A DNA stretch of 64,000 bases from assembly GCA_965276825.1 (NCBI GenBank), contig OZ255630.1:372001-436000 (forward strand), in the 5' to 3' direction. Numbering within the stretch: the stretch's first letter is position 1; each line of letters begins with the position of its first letter. Source of the stretch: G965276765 sp965276825 (lineage in GTDB: Bacteria; Actinomycetota; Acidimicrobiia; Acidimicrobiales; Palsa-688). Positions 52,891 to 63,306 of this stretch are shown in pieces. Position numbers and translations under genes: made by a program. The notes below the pieces were generated by a model. The model was given only the letters and a program-made list of their open reading frames with translations. It was not told where the DNA came from and made no database searches.

Positions 52891-54132
52891 TTGCCCGGAT
52901 TCGTCGATCAGGCCCAGGTCCACGTCAAGGCGGGCGACGGCGGCGCCGGGTCCGTGTCGTTTCGCCGGGAGGCCCATGTGGCCAAGGGCGGCCCCGACGG
53001 CGGTGACGGCGGCAACGGCGGCGACGTCTGGCTGGTCGCCGACCGCAACACGGCGTCGCTGTACGGCTTCCGGGACCACCCGCACCGCCGGGCCGGCAAC
53101 GGCACCCACGGCGCCGGCAAGGGGCGCCACGGCAAGCGGGGTGACGAGCTGGTCGTCCCCGTGCCCGAGGGCACCGTCGTGCGCGGCGCCGACGGCGGCC
53201 TGCTCGCCGATCTCGCCCTCGAGGGCGACCGCTGGCTGGCCGGGCAGGGCGGCCAGGGAGGCCGGGGCAACGCCCGCTTCCTGTCCAACCGTCGCCGGGC
53301 GCCGGCCTTCGCCGAGCAGGCCGAGCTGGGCGAGGAGCAGTGGTACGACCTCGAGCTCAAGTTGATGGCGGACGTGGCCCTCGTCGGCTTCCCCAACGCC
53401 GGCAAGAGCACGCTCATCTCCCGGATCTCCGCGGCCAAGCCGAAGATCGCCGACTACCCCTTCACCACCCTCGAGCCCAACCTCGGGGTGGTGCGCCTCG
53501 ACGAGCACGAGATCGTCGTAGCCGACATCCCCGGCCTGATCGAGGGGGCCAGCGAAGGGCGGGGACTCGGCCACCAGTTCCTCCGCCACATCGAGCGGGC
53601 CAGGGTGCTGGTGGTGCTCATCGACCTGGCCCCGGTCGACGAGCGCAGCTCCGCAGACCAGGAGCGGATCCTGCTCGGCGAGCTCGGGCGCTACCGCCCC
53701 GAGCTGCTCGAGCGGCCCCGGGTCCTCGCCGGCTCCAAGGTCGACGCCGTCGGCCCTGACACCGTCGCGGACGGCCCCGAGCTGCGCTTCTCGGCCCTGA
53801 CCGGCGAGGGCCTGCGCCCCCTCGTCGGCCGCATGGCCGAGCTGGTCGCCGACGCACGCGCCGCCCAGCCCCGGCCGACCCGCTACGCCGAGCACCGACC
53901 CGCCCCCGAGGGGGTGCTGGTCGAGCGCGACCTCGACGGCGGGTGGATCGTCGCCGGCCGTCCGGCGCAGCGCGCCGTGGCCCTGTCGGACCTCACCGAC
54001 ATCGACGCCCTCGGGTTCGCCCAGGGCCGGCTCAAGAGCCTCGGCGTGGACCGCGCCCTCGCCCGCGCCGGCGCCCGCGAGGGCGACCGGGTGCGCATCG
54101 GCACCTTCGAGTTCGAGTACCAGCCGGACTGA
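52891..54132 (+). CDS. obgE: GTPase Obg
   Basis: The 413-residue GTPase has the glycine-rich Obg fold (residues 1-158, GDGGAGSVSFRREAHVAKGG and NGTHGAGKGRHGK). The G domain carries GFPNAGKST (G1), the switch TTLEPNLG, DIPGLIEGAS (G3) and an altered G4-like SKVD, followed by the C-terminal OCT domain. It takes part in 50S assembly and stress signalling. The TTG start at 52891 is chosen because MPGFVDQAQVHVKAGDGG is the usual beginning. Confidence 0.95.
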   Translation: MPGFVDQAQVHVKAGDGGAGSVSFRREAHVAKGGPDGGDGGNGGDVWLVADRNTASLYGFRDHPHRRAGNGTHGAGKGRHGKRGDELVVPVPEGTVVRGADGGLLADLALEGDRWLAGQGGQGGRGNARFLSNRRRAPAFAEQAELGEEQWYDLELKLMADVALVGFPNAGKSTLISRISAAKPKIADYPFTTLEPNLGVVRLDEHEIVVADIPGLIEGASEGRGLGHQFLRHIERARVLVVLIDLAPVDERSSADQERILLGELGRYRPELLERPRVLAGSKVDAVGPDTVADGPELRFSALTGEGLRPLVGRMAELVADARAAQPRPTRYAEHRPAPEGVLVERDLDGGWIVAGRPAQRAVALSDLTDIDALGFAQGRLKSLGVDRALARAGAREGDRVRIGTFEFEYQPD

Positions 54133-54168
54133 CGTGGGCGCGCCGTCCCGCACGGGACGCTGAGGGCG

Positions 54169-55269
54169 GTGCCCGAGCGTCTGGTGGTCGTCAAGGTGGG
54201 CACGTCGTCGCTCACCGACGCGGCCGGGGTGCTCGACGCGGCGGCCATCGCCCGGATCGTCACCCAGGTCGCCGCCCTCCGGGCCCAGGGCCGACACGTG
54301 GTCGTGGTGAGCAGCGGCGCCATCGCCGCCGGGCTGCCCGTGCTCGGCCTGGCCGGGGCCCGGCCGGGCGACATGGCGGTCCTCCAGGCCGCCTCCGCGG
54401 TCGGCCAGGCCCACCTGATCGGCGCGTGGAACGCCGCCCTGGCGGCGGCCGACCTGATCGGCGGCCAGGTGCTGCTCAGCCCGCACGACTTCGTGGACCG
54501 GGCCCAGTACCTCCACGCCCGCCGGACCCTCGAGGTGCTGCTCGGCCTGGGCGTGGTGCCCGTCGTCAACGAGAACGACGCGGTCGCCGACGACGAGATC
54601 CGCTTCGGCGACAACGACCGCCTGGCCGCACTCGTCGCCCACCTGCTGCGCGCCGACCTCCTGGTGCTGCTCACCGACACGCCCGGCGTGCTCACCGCCG
54701 ACCCGAGGCGCGGCGGCGACGCCTCGCTGATCGAGGAGATCGCCGAGGTCGACGCCGAGCTCGAGGCCGTCGCCGGCGGCGCGGGGAGCGCCCGGGGGAG
54801 CGGGGGCATGGCCTCCAAGCTGGCCGCGGCCAAGATCGCCGCCTGGTCGGGCGTGCGGACCGTCATCGCCCACGGCGAGCGGCCCGACGTCCTCGTCGAC
54901 GCCGCGTCGGGCGCCCCTGGCGTCGGGACCGTCGTGGTGGCCCGCAGCCGGCGGCTGGCCGCCAGGAAGCTGTGGATCGCCTTCGCCGTGCACTCCCAGG
55001 GGACCGTCGTGGTCGACGCAGGCGCCCGGCGCGCGCTGATCGAGCGGGGCGTGTCCCTCCTCGCCGCCGGGGTGACCGGCGTCGAGGGCGCGTTCGTCGA
55101 GGACCAGGCGGTGGGCATCGCCGGACCCGACCGGGTGATCTTCGCCAAGGGCCTGGTCCGTCACCCCGCAGGCCGCCTGGCCGCCCTCGCCGGCCGGCGC
55201 ACCGACGCCCTGCCCGACGACGTGCCCCGCGAGGTCGTCCACCGCGACGACCTGGTCATCCTGCCGTAG
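54169..55269 (+). CDS. proB: Glutamate 5-kinase
   Basis: The 366-residue protein has an amino acid kinase domain (VVVKVGTSSLTD, VVVVSSGAIAAGLPVLG, VVPVVNENDAVADDEIRFGDND) and a C-terminal PUA domain (AGARRALIERGVSLLAAGVTGVEG). It phosphorylates glutamate in the first step of proline synthesis; proA for the second step is at 59499. GTG 54169 gives the standard start. Confidence 0.96.
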   Translation: MPERLVVVKVGTSSLTDAAGVLDAAAIARIVTQVAALRAQGRHVVVVSSGAIAAGLPVLGLAGARPGDMAVLQAASAVGQAHLIGAWNAALAAADLIGGQVLLSPHDFVDRAQYLHARRTLEVLLGLGVVPVVNENDAVADDEIRFGDNDRLAALVAHLLRADLLVLLTDTPGVLTADPRRGGDASLIEEIAEVDAELEAVAGGAGSARGSGGMASKLAAAKIAAWSGVRTVIAHGERPDVLVDAASGAPGVGTVVVARSRRLAARKLWIAFAVHSQGTVVVDAGARRALIERGVSLLAAGVTGVEGAFVEDQAVGIAGPDRVIFAKGLVRHPAGRLAALAGRRTDALPDDVPREVVHRDDLVILP

Positions 55270-55344
55270 GCCGGCCTGCCGGGTTCGAGTGCGGACCGGC
55301 GCTACCTCTGTCTTCACGGCGCGCGACCGGACTTAGGCAGGTTG

Positions 55345-55350
55345 TATGCT
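55345..55350 (+). promoter_or_regulatory. Candidate -10 box of the vapB-like gene
   Basis: TATGCT lies six bases before the ATG at 55357, so this transcript would be leaderless or nearly so. Confidence 0.4.
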
Positions 55351-55356
55351 TGAAGT

Positions 55357-55644
55357 ATGAGCAAGCAACGCATGACGGTCTCGGTCGACGAAGCAGTGGC
55401 GACCGCGGCGGCGGCCGCTGTGGCCGAAGGAAGGGCGGACTCGGTCAGCGCGTGGGTCAACGACGCCCTCGTGGTCAAGGTCGCCGGTGACCGCCGCCGA
55501 GACGCCCTCGCCGACGCCGTCTCGGCCTACGAGGCAGACGAGGGGGAGCTCACGGCCGGTGAGCTGGCCGGCCAAGCGCGCGCCGACCGGGACGAGGCGG
55601 CATCGAGGCGATCGCATGCGAAGCGGCGCCGGGGTGCTGCGTGA
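55357..55644 (+). CDS. VapB-type antitoxin
   Basis: The 95-residue protein has an N-terminal ribbon-helix-helix-like segment (QRMTVSVDEAVATAAAAAVAEGRADSVSAWVNDAL) and a charged C-terminal tail that would wrap its toxin. Stop and next start overlap as GTGA, the usual antitoxin-toxin layout. It probably represses its own promoter. Confidence 0.78.
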   Translation: MSKQRMTVSVDEAVATAAAAAVAEGRADSVSAWVNDALVVKVAGDRRRDALADAVSAYEADEGELTAGELAGQARADRDEAASRRSHAKRRRGAA

Positions 55645-56021
55645 CCCTGGTGTGCGACGCCGGCGCCCTCCTCGCCCTCGAGCGCAACGATCGGAGGATG
55701 TGGGGCCGGCTGAAGGGTGAGCTCATCGCCGGCTCCATGCCGCTGACCCACGCAGGCGTCGTGGCCCAGGTGTGGCGGGGGGGCGCCGGTCGGCAGGTTC
55801 CCCTGGCGCGCGCCCTGGGCGGGATGGAGGTGGTCGCCCTCGACGAGGCCCTCGGCCGCCGAGCGGGCCTCCTGCTCGGTCGGGCCGAGGCTCAGGACGT
55901 GGTCGATGCTGCCGTCGTGCTCCTGGCGGGAGACGACGATCGCATCGTCACCTCCGACCCGGCGGACGTCCAGCGTCTCGTCCTGGCCAGCGGACGCCAC
56001 GTCGATGTCGTGGCCGTTTGA
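55641..56021 (+). CDS. VapC-type PIN-domain toxin
   Basis: The 126-residue PIN protein shows the first acidic strand LVCDAGALLALERND, a central HAGVVAQVWRGG, and the distal acidic AEAQDVVDAAVVLLA and DDRIVTSDPADVQRL segments; the Asp/Glu residues would hold Mg2+ for RNA cleavage. It follows its antitoxin directly and precedes gnd. A chromosomal rather than element-borne pair, distinct in family from the VapC45-like one at 4.9 kb. Confidence 0.82.
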   Translation: MTLVCDAGALLALERNDRRMWGRLKGELIAGSMPLTHAGVVAQVWRGGAGRQVPLARALGGMEVVALDEALGRRAGLLLGRAEAQDVVDAAVVLLAGDDDRIVTSDPADVQRLVLASGRHVDVVAV

Positions 56022-56104
56022 CGGCTCAGGACGACAGGAGCGAGCGGCCCGCTCGCCGGGTAGAACAGACGGGCGCGACGAGACCGCTGCCCAAAGGAGA
56101 TCGT

Positions 56105-57121
<1,017 letters not shown>

Positions 57122-57140
57122 CCGCGGCGGCTGCGGCGGG

Positions 57141-58526
57141 TCAGGCGCCGGCCACCCGGCGGCGCTGCCGGCGCAGCCAGGTCCTCTCGGGCCACATGCT
57201 GCCTCCGGCCCAGTCCACGGCGGTGACCTCGTCGCCCTTGACGGTGAAGCGCACGAGCTCGCCCTCGGAGCCGAAGCTGCTCGTGTCCGCGATGCGCAGC
57301 GTGGTCGCGTCGACCACGTCGAGGGTGTCCGTGGCGGCGAACGGCTCCCACGAGTCGGGTGAGGTCACGGCCGCCCCGGTGCCGGTGACGACGACGTCGT
57401 CGACCGACCACATGTTGCAGTAGCGACCCTCGAGGCGCTCGAGGTTGCGGCCCGGCGCCTCGTGGGCCTGGAACCAGTCGATGGCCCCCCACACCCCCCT
57501 GGCCATGTCGGCGGCCGGCCCGTCGACGCAGTTGGTCAGGGCGACCACCACCAGGCCGTCGGCGGGATCGGCGGTGGAGCGGGTGATCTGGCCGGGAAAG
57601 CCGCCGCCGTGGCCGATGACGCGGCGCTCGCCGATCGTCTCGATGTCGAAGCCGAGCCCGTAGTCCTGGTGCGGCCCCGGGCCCGGGCGGTGGGCGTGCC
57701 AGTGGACCCGCTGCATCTCCCGCTTCGACTCGTCGGAGAGCAGCTGGCGCGAGCCGGGCAGCTGGGCGGTGAAGTAGGCGCAGAGGTCCTCGCCCGTCGA
57801 GTAGAAGCCGGTGGCCGCCGACATGGCCCGGGTGTCGACCGGCGGCACCGGGAGCCGGGTGCGGGCCACGTCGGCCCGGGTGTAGCCGGTGACCATCCCG
57901 GCCCGTCCTGGACCGGGGTGCTCGGGACCGGTCGAGCGGAGCCCGAGCGGCGCGACGACGTGCTCGGTGACGTAGTCGTTGTAGGGCTGGCCGCTCGCCT
58001 CCTCGACGATCATCCCGAGGAGGGTGTAGCCGTAGTTGGAGTACTTGAGCTTGACGTTGGCGTCGAGCACCAGCCGGGCGTCGAGGACGTCGCGGCGGAA
58101 GCGCTGGGCGTCGGGGAAGGGCCTGGTCAGCTGCCAGTAGTCCGAGTCGAGACCGTCGCGGATCACGCCGGCGCCGTGGGAGAGGAGCTGGCGGACGGTG
58201 ACCCGGCGCATCCTCCGGTCGGTGTGCCCGGCCAGCCAGGGCAGGTGGACCACGGCGGGGTCGTCGAGGCGCAGCACGTCGCGCTCCGCCAGCTGGGCCA
58301 CCGCAGTGGCGGTGAAGGTCTTGGAGTGCGAGGCGATCCGGAAGATGTGGCCCGGGGTCATCCGGGTCCGCCGCTCGAGATCCGCGTAGCCGTAGGCGCC
58401 GTTGAGCACCATGCGACCCCGGTGCGACACGGCGACCACGAAGCCGGGCACGTCGACGGTGTCGCCTCGGTGGCGAAGCCACGAGTCGACGTAGGCCATG
58501 GACCGCTGCAGCGCCCGCTTGTTCAT
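57141..58526 (-). CDS. Serine hydrolase of the beta-lactamase/class C (AmpH-like) family
   Basis: The 461-residue protein has the SxxK motif in RIASHSKTFTATA, the YxN motif in KYSNYGYTLLG and a HxG-type motif in VIGHGGGFPG, with a C-terminal small beta domain from about residue 360. No signal peptide is evident, so it may act in the cytoplasm or be exported without a classical signal. It could be a D-Ala-D-Ala peptidase or esterase rather than a true beta-lactamase. Confidence 0.85.
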   Translation of the reverse strand: MNKRALQRSMAYVDSWLRHRGDTVDVPGFVVAVSHRGRMVLNGAYGYADLERRTRMTPGHIFRIASHSKTFTATAVAQLAERDVLRLDDPAVVHLPWLAGHTDRRMRRVTVRQLLSHGAGVIRDGLDSDYWQLTRPFPDAQRFRRDVLDARLVLDANVKLKYSNYGYTLLGMIVEEASGQPYNDYVTEHVVAPLGLRSTGPEHPGPGRAGMVTGYTRADVARTRLPVPPVDTRAMSAATGFYSTGEDLCAYFTAQLPGSRQLLSDESKREMQRVHWHAHRPGPGPHQDYGLGFDIETIGERRVIGHGGGFPGQITRSTADPADGLVVVALTNCVDGPAADMARGVWGAIDWFQAHEAPGRNLERLEGRYCNMWSVDDVVVTGTGAAVTSPDSWEPFAATDTLDVVDATTLRIADTSSFGSEGELVRFTVKGDEVTAVDWAGGSMWPERTWLRRQRRRVAGA

Positions 58527-58579
58527 CCGGGATGCTTAGCACCGGCGACCGGTCGCGAGCGCGCCCGGTGCGGCCCTGC

Positions 58580-59428
58580 TCAGTCCGTCCTGCGCTCCTC
58601 GGCCGGCTCCGCCGCCGGGGTGGGCGCCGGGGTGGGCGCCGGCGCGGCGCCGAGCTCGCTCGTCGTCGGGGACTCAACCGCCGCGGGCGACGTCGCCGGC
58701 GCGCCGCTGGTGATGCCCATCTCGGCGCGGAGGTCGTCGAGCCTGCCCCTCGCCACCTGCCCGACCGCGGCCTGCTGCACCTCGAGCATCCGCGACTCGA
58801 CCGTGGCCCCGCTCAGCTCCGAGGTGCCGATGGCCTTGGCGTAGCGGGCCTCGATCTTGTCGCGGACCTGGTCCAGGCTCGGCGTGTCGTGGCCGACCGT
58901 CTGCGACAGGTCGGTCATCGCCGCGTTGAGCTGCTCCTGCATCTTGGCCTGGTCGAGCTGGGAGAGCAGCTTCTGGCGCTCGGCCAGGCGCTCCTGGAGG
59001 GCCATCGAGTTCTGCTGCACGGCGGCCTTGGCCTGCTCGGAGGCGGAGGCCGACTTCAGGCTCTCGTTCTTCAGGTCCTCGATCTGGGACTCGGTCGCCA
59101 CCATCCGGTTGGCGAAGGCCTCGGCGGTCTGGTTGTACTCGGCCGCCTTGGTCGCGTCCCCCTTGTCCGTCGCCTGCTGGGCGAGGACGAGGGCCTGGCG
59201 GGTCGACGCATTGGTCTTCTCCAGCTCGTCCATCGACCGGTGCAGCCGCAACTCGGTCTGCTTCTGGCGGGCGATGACGTTGGCTGCCTGCTCGACGAGG
59301 CGGCGGTGCTGCTCCTGGGCCTCGTTGATGGCCTGCTCGAGCTGGATCTTGGGGTCGGCCCGCTCCTCCAGGGTGCCGGAGAGCTTGGCCGACAGGTACT
59401 TCCACTGACGCTTCAGGACCTTCCACAT
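58580..59428 (-). CDS. pspA: PspA/IM30 family membrane-stress protein
   Basis: A 282-residue, mainly coiled-coil protein. KVLKRQWKYLSAKLSGTLEERADPK is an amphipathic N-terminal membrane helix region, followed by long heptad helices (INEAQEQHRRLVEQAANVIARQKQ, ANRMVATESQIEDLKNESL) and a Pro/Ala/Glu-rich tail. PspA-type proteins form ESCRT-III-like scaffolds that protect the membrane. The gene is divergent from proA. Confidence 0.88.
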   Translation of the reverse strand: MWKVLKRQWKYLSAKLSGTLEERADPKIQLEQAINEAQEQHRRLVEQAANVIARQKQTELRLHRSMDELEKTNASTRQALVLAQQATDKGDATKAAEYNQTAEAFANRMVATESQIEDLKNESLKSASASEQAKAAVQQNSMALQERLAERQKLLSQLDQAKMQEQLNAAMTDLSQTVGHDTPSLDQVRDKIEARYAKAIGTSELSGATVESRMLEVQQAAVGQVARGRLDDLRAEMGITSGAPATSPAAVESPTTSELGAAPAPTPAPTPAAEPAEERRTD

Positions 59429-59486
59429 GCTCGCGATGCTAAGCGCGGGCCCAGGTCAGGCGGCGGCGGAGCCGGCACCCCCCGCC

Positions 59487-59492
59487 TACCAT
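59487..59492 (+). promoter_or_regulatory. Candidate -10 box of proA
   Basis: TACCAT lies six bases before the chosen proA GTG and no Shine-Dalgarno is present. Confidence 0.3.
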
Positions 59493-59498
59493 GCCGGC

Positions 59499-60746
59499 GT
59501 GGCCGCGACGATCGACGATCTCGGCCGGCGCGTCGCGGCCGCCGCCGAGGCCATGGCGGGGGCTCCGTCGAAGGTCAAGGACGAGGCGCTGGCCCACGCG
59601 GCCGATCTCCTCGAGGCGCGCACCGACGAGGTCGTCGCGGCCAACGGGGCCGACATCGGCCGCGCCGAGCGGGCCGACACCTCCCCGACGGTCGTCGACC
59701 GGCTCCGGCTCACGCCGGCGCGGGTCGCGGCCATGGCGTCGGGGCTCCGCCAGGTCGCCGCGCTGGCCGACCCGGTCGGGGAGACCGTCGCCGGCTGGGT
59801 CCGACCCAACGGGCTCGAGATCCGCCAGGTGCGCGTCCCCCTCGGCGTGATCGGCGTGATCTACGAGAACCGCCCCAACGTCACCAGCGACGCCGCCGCC
59901 CTCTGCCTCAAGTCCGGCAACGCCGCGTTCCTGCGGGGGAGCTCGGCGGCCATCGCCTCCAACCAGGCGGTGACCGCCGTGCTGCGCGCGGCGGTTGCCG
60001 AGGCCGGGCTCCCGGCGGACGCGATCGTGCTCGTCGAGGACACGAGCCGCGAGTCGGCCGTCGACTTCATGCGCCTGCGCGGGGTGATCGACCTGCTCGT
60101 CCCGAGAGGCGGACCGACCCTCGTCGCCGCCGTGGAGGAGAGCGCCACGGTCCCCTACGTGATCGACGGCGCCGGCAACTGCCACGTCTACGTCGACGCC
60201 GGTGCGGATCTGGCCATGGCGACGGCCATCGTGGTCAACGGCAAGACCCAGCGGCCCGGTGTCTGCAACGCCACGGAGTCGCTGCTGGTCCACCGCGACG
60301 TCGCCGCCAGGTTGCTCCCCGGCCTGGCCGCCGCCCTCGACGGCGTCACCCTCGTCGGTGACGAGGCGACCCGAGGCCTCCTCGGGTCCCGGGGCGTGGC
60401 GGTCGCCACCGACGAGGACTGGGGCCGGGAGTACCTCGACCTCACCCTCAGCATCAAGGTGGTCGACGGCCTCGACGCGGCCATCGCCCACATCGCCCGA
60501 TTCGGGACGGGTCACACCGAGGCCATCGTCACGGGCGACCTGGGGGCCGCCCGCCGCTTCCAGCGCGAGGTCGACGCCGCCGCGGTGGTGGTCAACGCGT
60601 CCACCCGCTTCACCGACGGCGAGGAGTACGGGTTCGGCGCCGAGATCGGCATCAGCACCCAGAAGCTCCACGTCCGTGGGCCCATGGGGCTGCGGGCCCT
60701 CACGACCGTCAAGTACCTCGTGGACGGCACCGGGCAGACCCGCTGA
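59499..60746 (+). CDS. proA: Glutamate-5-semialdehyde dehydrogenase
   Basis: The 415-residue aldehyde dehydrogenase-like enzyme has VPLGVIGVIYENRPNVTSDAAALCLKSGNAAFLRG in sections, the catalytic Cys in NGKTQRPGVCNATESLLVH, and the C-terminal IGISTQKLHVRGPMGLRALT. It reduces glutamyl phosphate made by ProB. GTG 59499 is chosen for family length. ProB and ProA are separated here by the toxin-antitoxin pair, gnd, the hydrolase and pspA. Confidence 0.95.
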   Translation: MAATIDDLGRRVAAAAEAMAGAPSKVKDEALAHAADLLEARTDEVVAANGADIGRAERADTSPTVVDRLRLTPARVAAMASGLRQVAALADPVGETVAGWVRPNGLEIRQVRVPLGVIGVIYENRPNVTSDAAALCLKSGNAAFLRGSSAAIASNQAVTAVLRAAVAEAGLPADAIVLVEDTSRESAVDFMRLRGVIDLLVPRGGPTLVAAVEESATVPYVIDGAGNCHVYVDAGADLAMATAIVVNGKTQRPGVCNATESLLVHRDVAARLLPGLAAALDGVTLVGDEATRGLLGSRGVAVATDEDWGREYLDLTLSIKVVDGLDAAIAHIARFGTGHTEAIVTGDLGAARRFQREVDAAAVVVNASTRFTDGEEYGFGAEIGISTQKLHVRGPMGLRALTTVKYLVDGTGQTR

Positions 60747-60904
60747 GACCGGCCTGGCCCACATCACGGCGACATGGCCTTCGACGGCGGCGCGGCTCTC
60801 GACGGCGACAGAGCCCATGCGGGTGACCGCCGTCACGACCGGTGGGCGTCGAGGGACCGACCGGTAACCTGCTCGGGTTGCCTCCCACCGCGTAGAGGAC
60901 GTCC

Positions 60905-61801
60905 GTGACCGACACCACTGCCCCCCGCTTCGACTCGCCCGCCGCTGTCATCGAGGGCCTGAGGGGGATCGACTACCTGGCCGACGAGGGCATCGCCGGC
61001 GTGGTGTACCTGGCCGACCGCCTCGGCAAGCCCATCCTGGTGGAGGGTCCGGCGGGCACGGGGAAGACCGAGCTGGCCAAGTCGGTGGCCGCTCTCACCG
61101 GCGCCCGGCTCATCCGGCTGCAGTGCTACGAGGGCATCGACGAGTCCAAGGCCCTCTACGAGTGGAACTACAAGAAGCAGCTGCTGCGCATCCAGGCCCA
61201 GCGGGTCGGCGAGTCCTCCGGTGAGCCCTGGACCGACATCGAGGAGGACATCTTCTCCGAGGAGTTCCTGCTCACCCGGCCGCTGCTCGAGGCGATCAGG
61301 GCGGACGAGCCCGTTGTGCTGCTCATCGACGAGGTCGACCGGGTCGAGGTCGAGACCGAGGCCCTGCTGCTCGAGATCCTGTCCGACTATCAGGTGTCGA
61401 TCCCCGAGCTCGGCACGGTCAGAGCGACCCAGATCCCGCTCGTGTTCCTGACCTCCAACAACACCCGAGAGCTGTCCGAGGCGCTCAAGCGCCGTTGCCT
61501 GTTCCTCCACATCGACTACCCCGACCTCGAACGCGAGCGCGAGATCGTGCTGGCCAGGGTGCCGGGCATCGGCGAGGCGCTGGCCGACCAGGTCGTGCGC
61601 ATCGTCCGGTCGATCCGCACCCTCGACCTCAAGAAGGCCCCTTCGGTCTCGGAGACCCTCGACTGGGCCAGGACCCTGCTGCTCCTCGGGATCCGCAGCG
61701 TCGATGCCTCCTCCGCCACCGAGACCCTGCACATCCTGCTCAAGTACCAGTCCGACATCGAGAAGGCGGCCAAGGACCTGACCTCGTCGGGCGGCCGCTA
61801 G
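60905..61801 (+). CDS. MoxR-type AAA+ ATPase
   Basis: The 298-residue ATPase has Walker A VEGPAGTGKTELAK, Walker B VVLLIDEVDRVE, sensor 1 LTSNNTRELSEALKRRCLF (the last with Arg finger-like residues) and a C-terminal lid. MoxR ATPases act as chaperones with an adjacent VWA protein, which is the case here. The VWA gene starts two bases after the stop. This pair resembles the CoxD/CoxE group linked to maturation of molybdenum enzymes, but no such enzyme is in the window. Confidence 0.9.
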   Translation: MTDTTAPRFDSPAAVIEGLRGIDYLADEGIAGVVYLADRLGKPILVEGPAGTGKTELAKSVAALTGARLIRLQCYEGIDESKALYEWNYKKQLLRIQAQRVGESSGEPWTDIEEDIFSEEFLLTRPLLEAIRADEPVVLLIDEVDRVEVETEALLLEILSDYQVSIPELGTVRATQIPLVFLTSNNTRELSEALKRRCLFLHIDYPDLEREREIVLARVPGIGEALADQVVRIVRSIRTLDLKKAPSVSETLDWARTLLLLGIRSVDASSATETLHILLKYQSDIEKAAKDLTSSGGR

Positions 61802-61803
61802 CC

Positions 61804-63288
61804 GTGGCGCCCGGCGCCGAGGTCGACATGCCGGCGCTGCCGGCGGGGAGCTCCGCCGGGCTGCTCGAGACCCTCGCCGGGTTCGTCACCGAGCTGCGCG
61901 ATGCCGGGATCCCGGTGAGCCTGACCGAGAACCTCGACGCGGTCGAGGCCCTGCGCCACGTGCCGCTCGGGGACCGCCAGGCGTTCAAGTACGCGCTCGC
62001 CGCCACCATGGTCAAGAACAACGCCCACTGGAAGGCGTTCGAGACCGTCTTCGACGTGTACTTCGCCTACCGGGGCGGCGACTGGAAGGTGGGCGACGCC
62101 CCCGACCTCGACGAGGCCGAGGAGCTGGTCCGCGAGCTCGGCGCGCCGGGCCAGGGCGAAGGGGCCGGCGGCCAGACCGAGGGGCTGACCGCGGAGCAGC
62201 TGGCCGAGCTGCTCTACCGTGCGCTGCTCGAAGGCGATCGCGGGATGATCGCGGCCATCGCCCGCTCCTCGGTCACCCGGTACGCCGGGATGGAGCCGGG
62301 ACGGCCCGTGGGCGGCACCTACTACCTCTACCGGACGCTCAGGCAGCTCGACCTCGACGCCGTGCTCGGCCGGCTGATGGAGGACCGGGGTCCCGACGAG
62401 GCCCCGCGGAGCGAGCTGACCGAGCGTCTGGCCAGGGAGGAGTACGAGGCCAGGCTGGCCAACCTCCGGCGCGAGGTCGAGGCCGAGATCCGGCGCCGCC
62501 TCGTCGCCGACCGCGGCGCCGAGGCCGTGGCCCGCTCGATCCGCAAGCCGCTGCCCGAGGACATCGACTTCATGCACGCCAGCCGCGAGGAGCTGGTCAT
62601 GCTGCGCAAGGCCATCGCCCCCCTCACCCGCAAGCTGGCCGTCCGCCTGGCCCGCAAGCGCCGCCACGGTCGGCGGGGCCCGCTCGACTTCCGCAGCACG
62701 GTGCGCCACTCCCTCTCCTACGGGGGGGTGCCGGCCGACCTCAAGTTCAAGTCGCCTCGCCCGTCCAAGCCCGAGATCGTGGTCGTCGCCGACATCTCCG
62801 GCTCGGTCGCCGCCTTCGCCCGCTTCACGCTGCAGATGGTCTACGCCCTCAGCTCGCAGTTCAGCCGGGTGCGCTCGTTCGTCTTCATCGACGGCATCGA
62901 CGAGGTGACCGACTACTTCAAGGGCACCGACGACATCGGCGTGGCCATCCACCGGATCAACACCGAGGCCGACGTCATCTGGGTCGACGGGCACTCGGAC
63001 TACGGCCACGCCTTCGAGACCTTCTGGGACCGCTGGGGTCGCCAGATCGACACCAAGACCACCGTGCTGTTCCTGGGCGACGCCCGCAACAACTACCACG
63101 CATCGCAGGCGTGGGTCGTCGCCGAGCTGGCCAGGGCGGCCCGCCACGTCTACTGGCTCAACCCCGAGCCGCGCTCTTACTGGGACACCGGCGACTCGAT
63201 CGTCGGGCAGTACGCGCGCTACTGCGAGGGGGCCTACGAGTGCCGCAACCTCAAGCAGTTGGAGCGGTTCGTGGAGCAGCTGGGCTGA
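61804..63288 (+). CDS. CoxE-like VWA domain protein
   Basis: The 494-residue protein has an N-terminal helical region (LLETLAGFVTELRDAGIPVSLTENLDAVEALRHV, then NAHWKAFETVFDVYF), a charged helical middle, and a C-terminal von Willebrand A domain with the MIDAS motif VVVADISGSVAAFARF (Asp-x-Ser-x-Ser). It ends LKQLERFVEQLG. It would be the partner of the MoxR ATPase before it. GTG 61804 is preferred; ATG 61828 is possible. Confidence 0.88.
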   Translation: MAPGAEVDMPALPAGSSAGLLETLAGFVTELRDAGIPVSLTENLDAVEALRHVPLGDRQAFKYALAATMVKNNAHWKAFETVFDVYFAYRGGDWKVGDAPDLDEAEELVRELGAPGQGEGAGGQTEGLTAEQLAELLYRALLEGDRGMIAAIARSSVTRYAGMEPGRPVGGTYYLYRTLRQLDLDAVLGRLMEDRGPDEAPRSELTERLAREEYEARLANLRREVEAEIRRRLVADRGAEAVARSIRKPLPEDIDFMHASREELVMLRKAIAPLTRKLAVRLARKRRHGRRGPLDFRSTVRHSLSYGGVPADLKFKSPRPSKPEIVVVADISGSVAAFARFTLQMVYALSSQFSRVRSFVFIDGIDEVTDYFKGTDDIGVAIHRINTEADVIWVDGHSDYGHAFETFWDRWGRQIDTKTTVLFLGDARNNYHASQAWVVAELARAARHVYWLNPEPRSYWDTGDSIVGQYARYCEGAYECRNLKQLERFVEQLG

Positions 63289-63306
63289 GCCGCCGGGGCG
63301 ACCGCC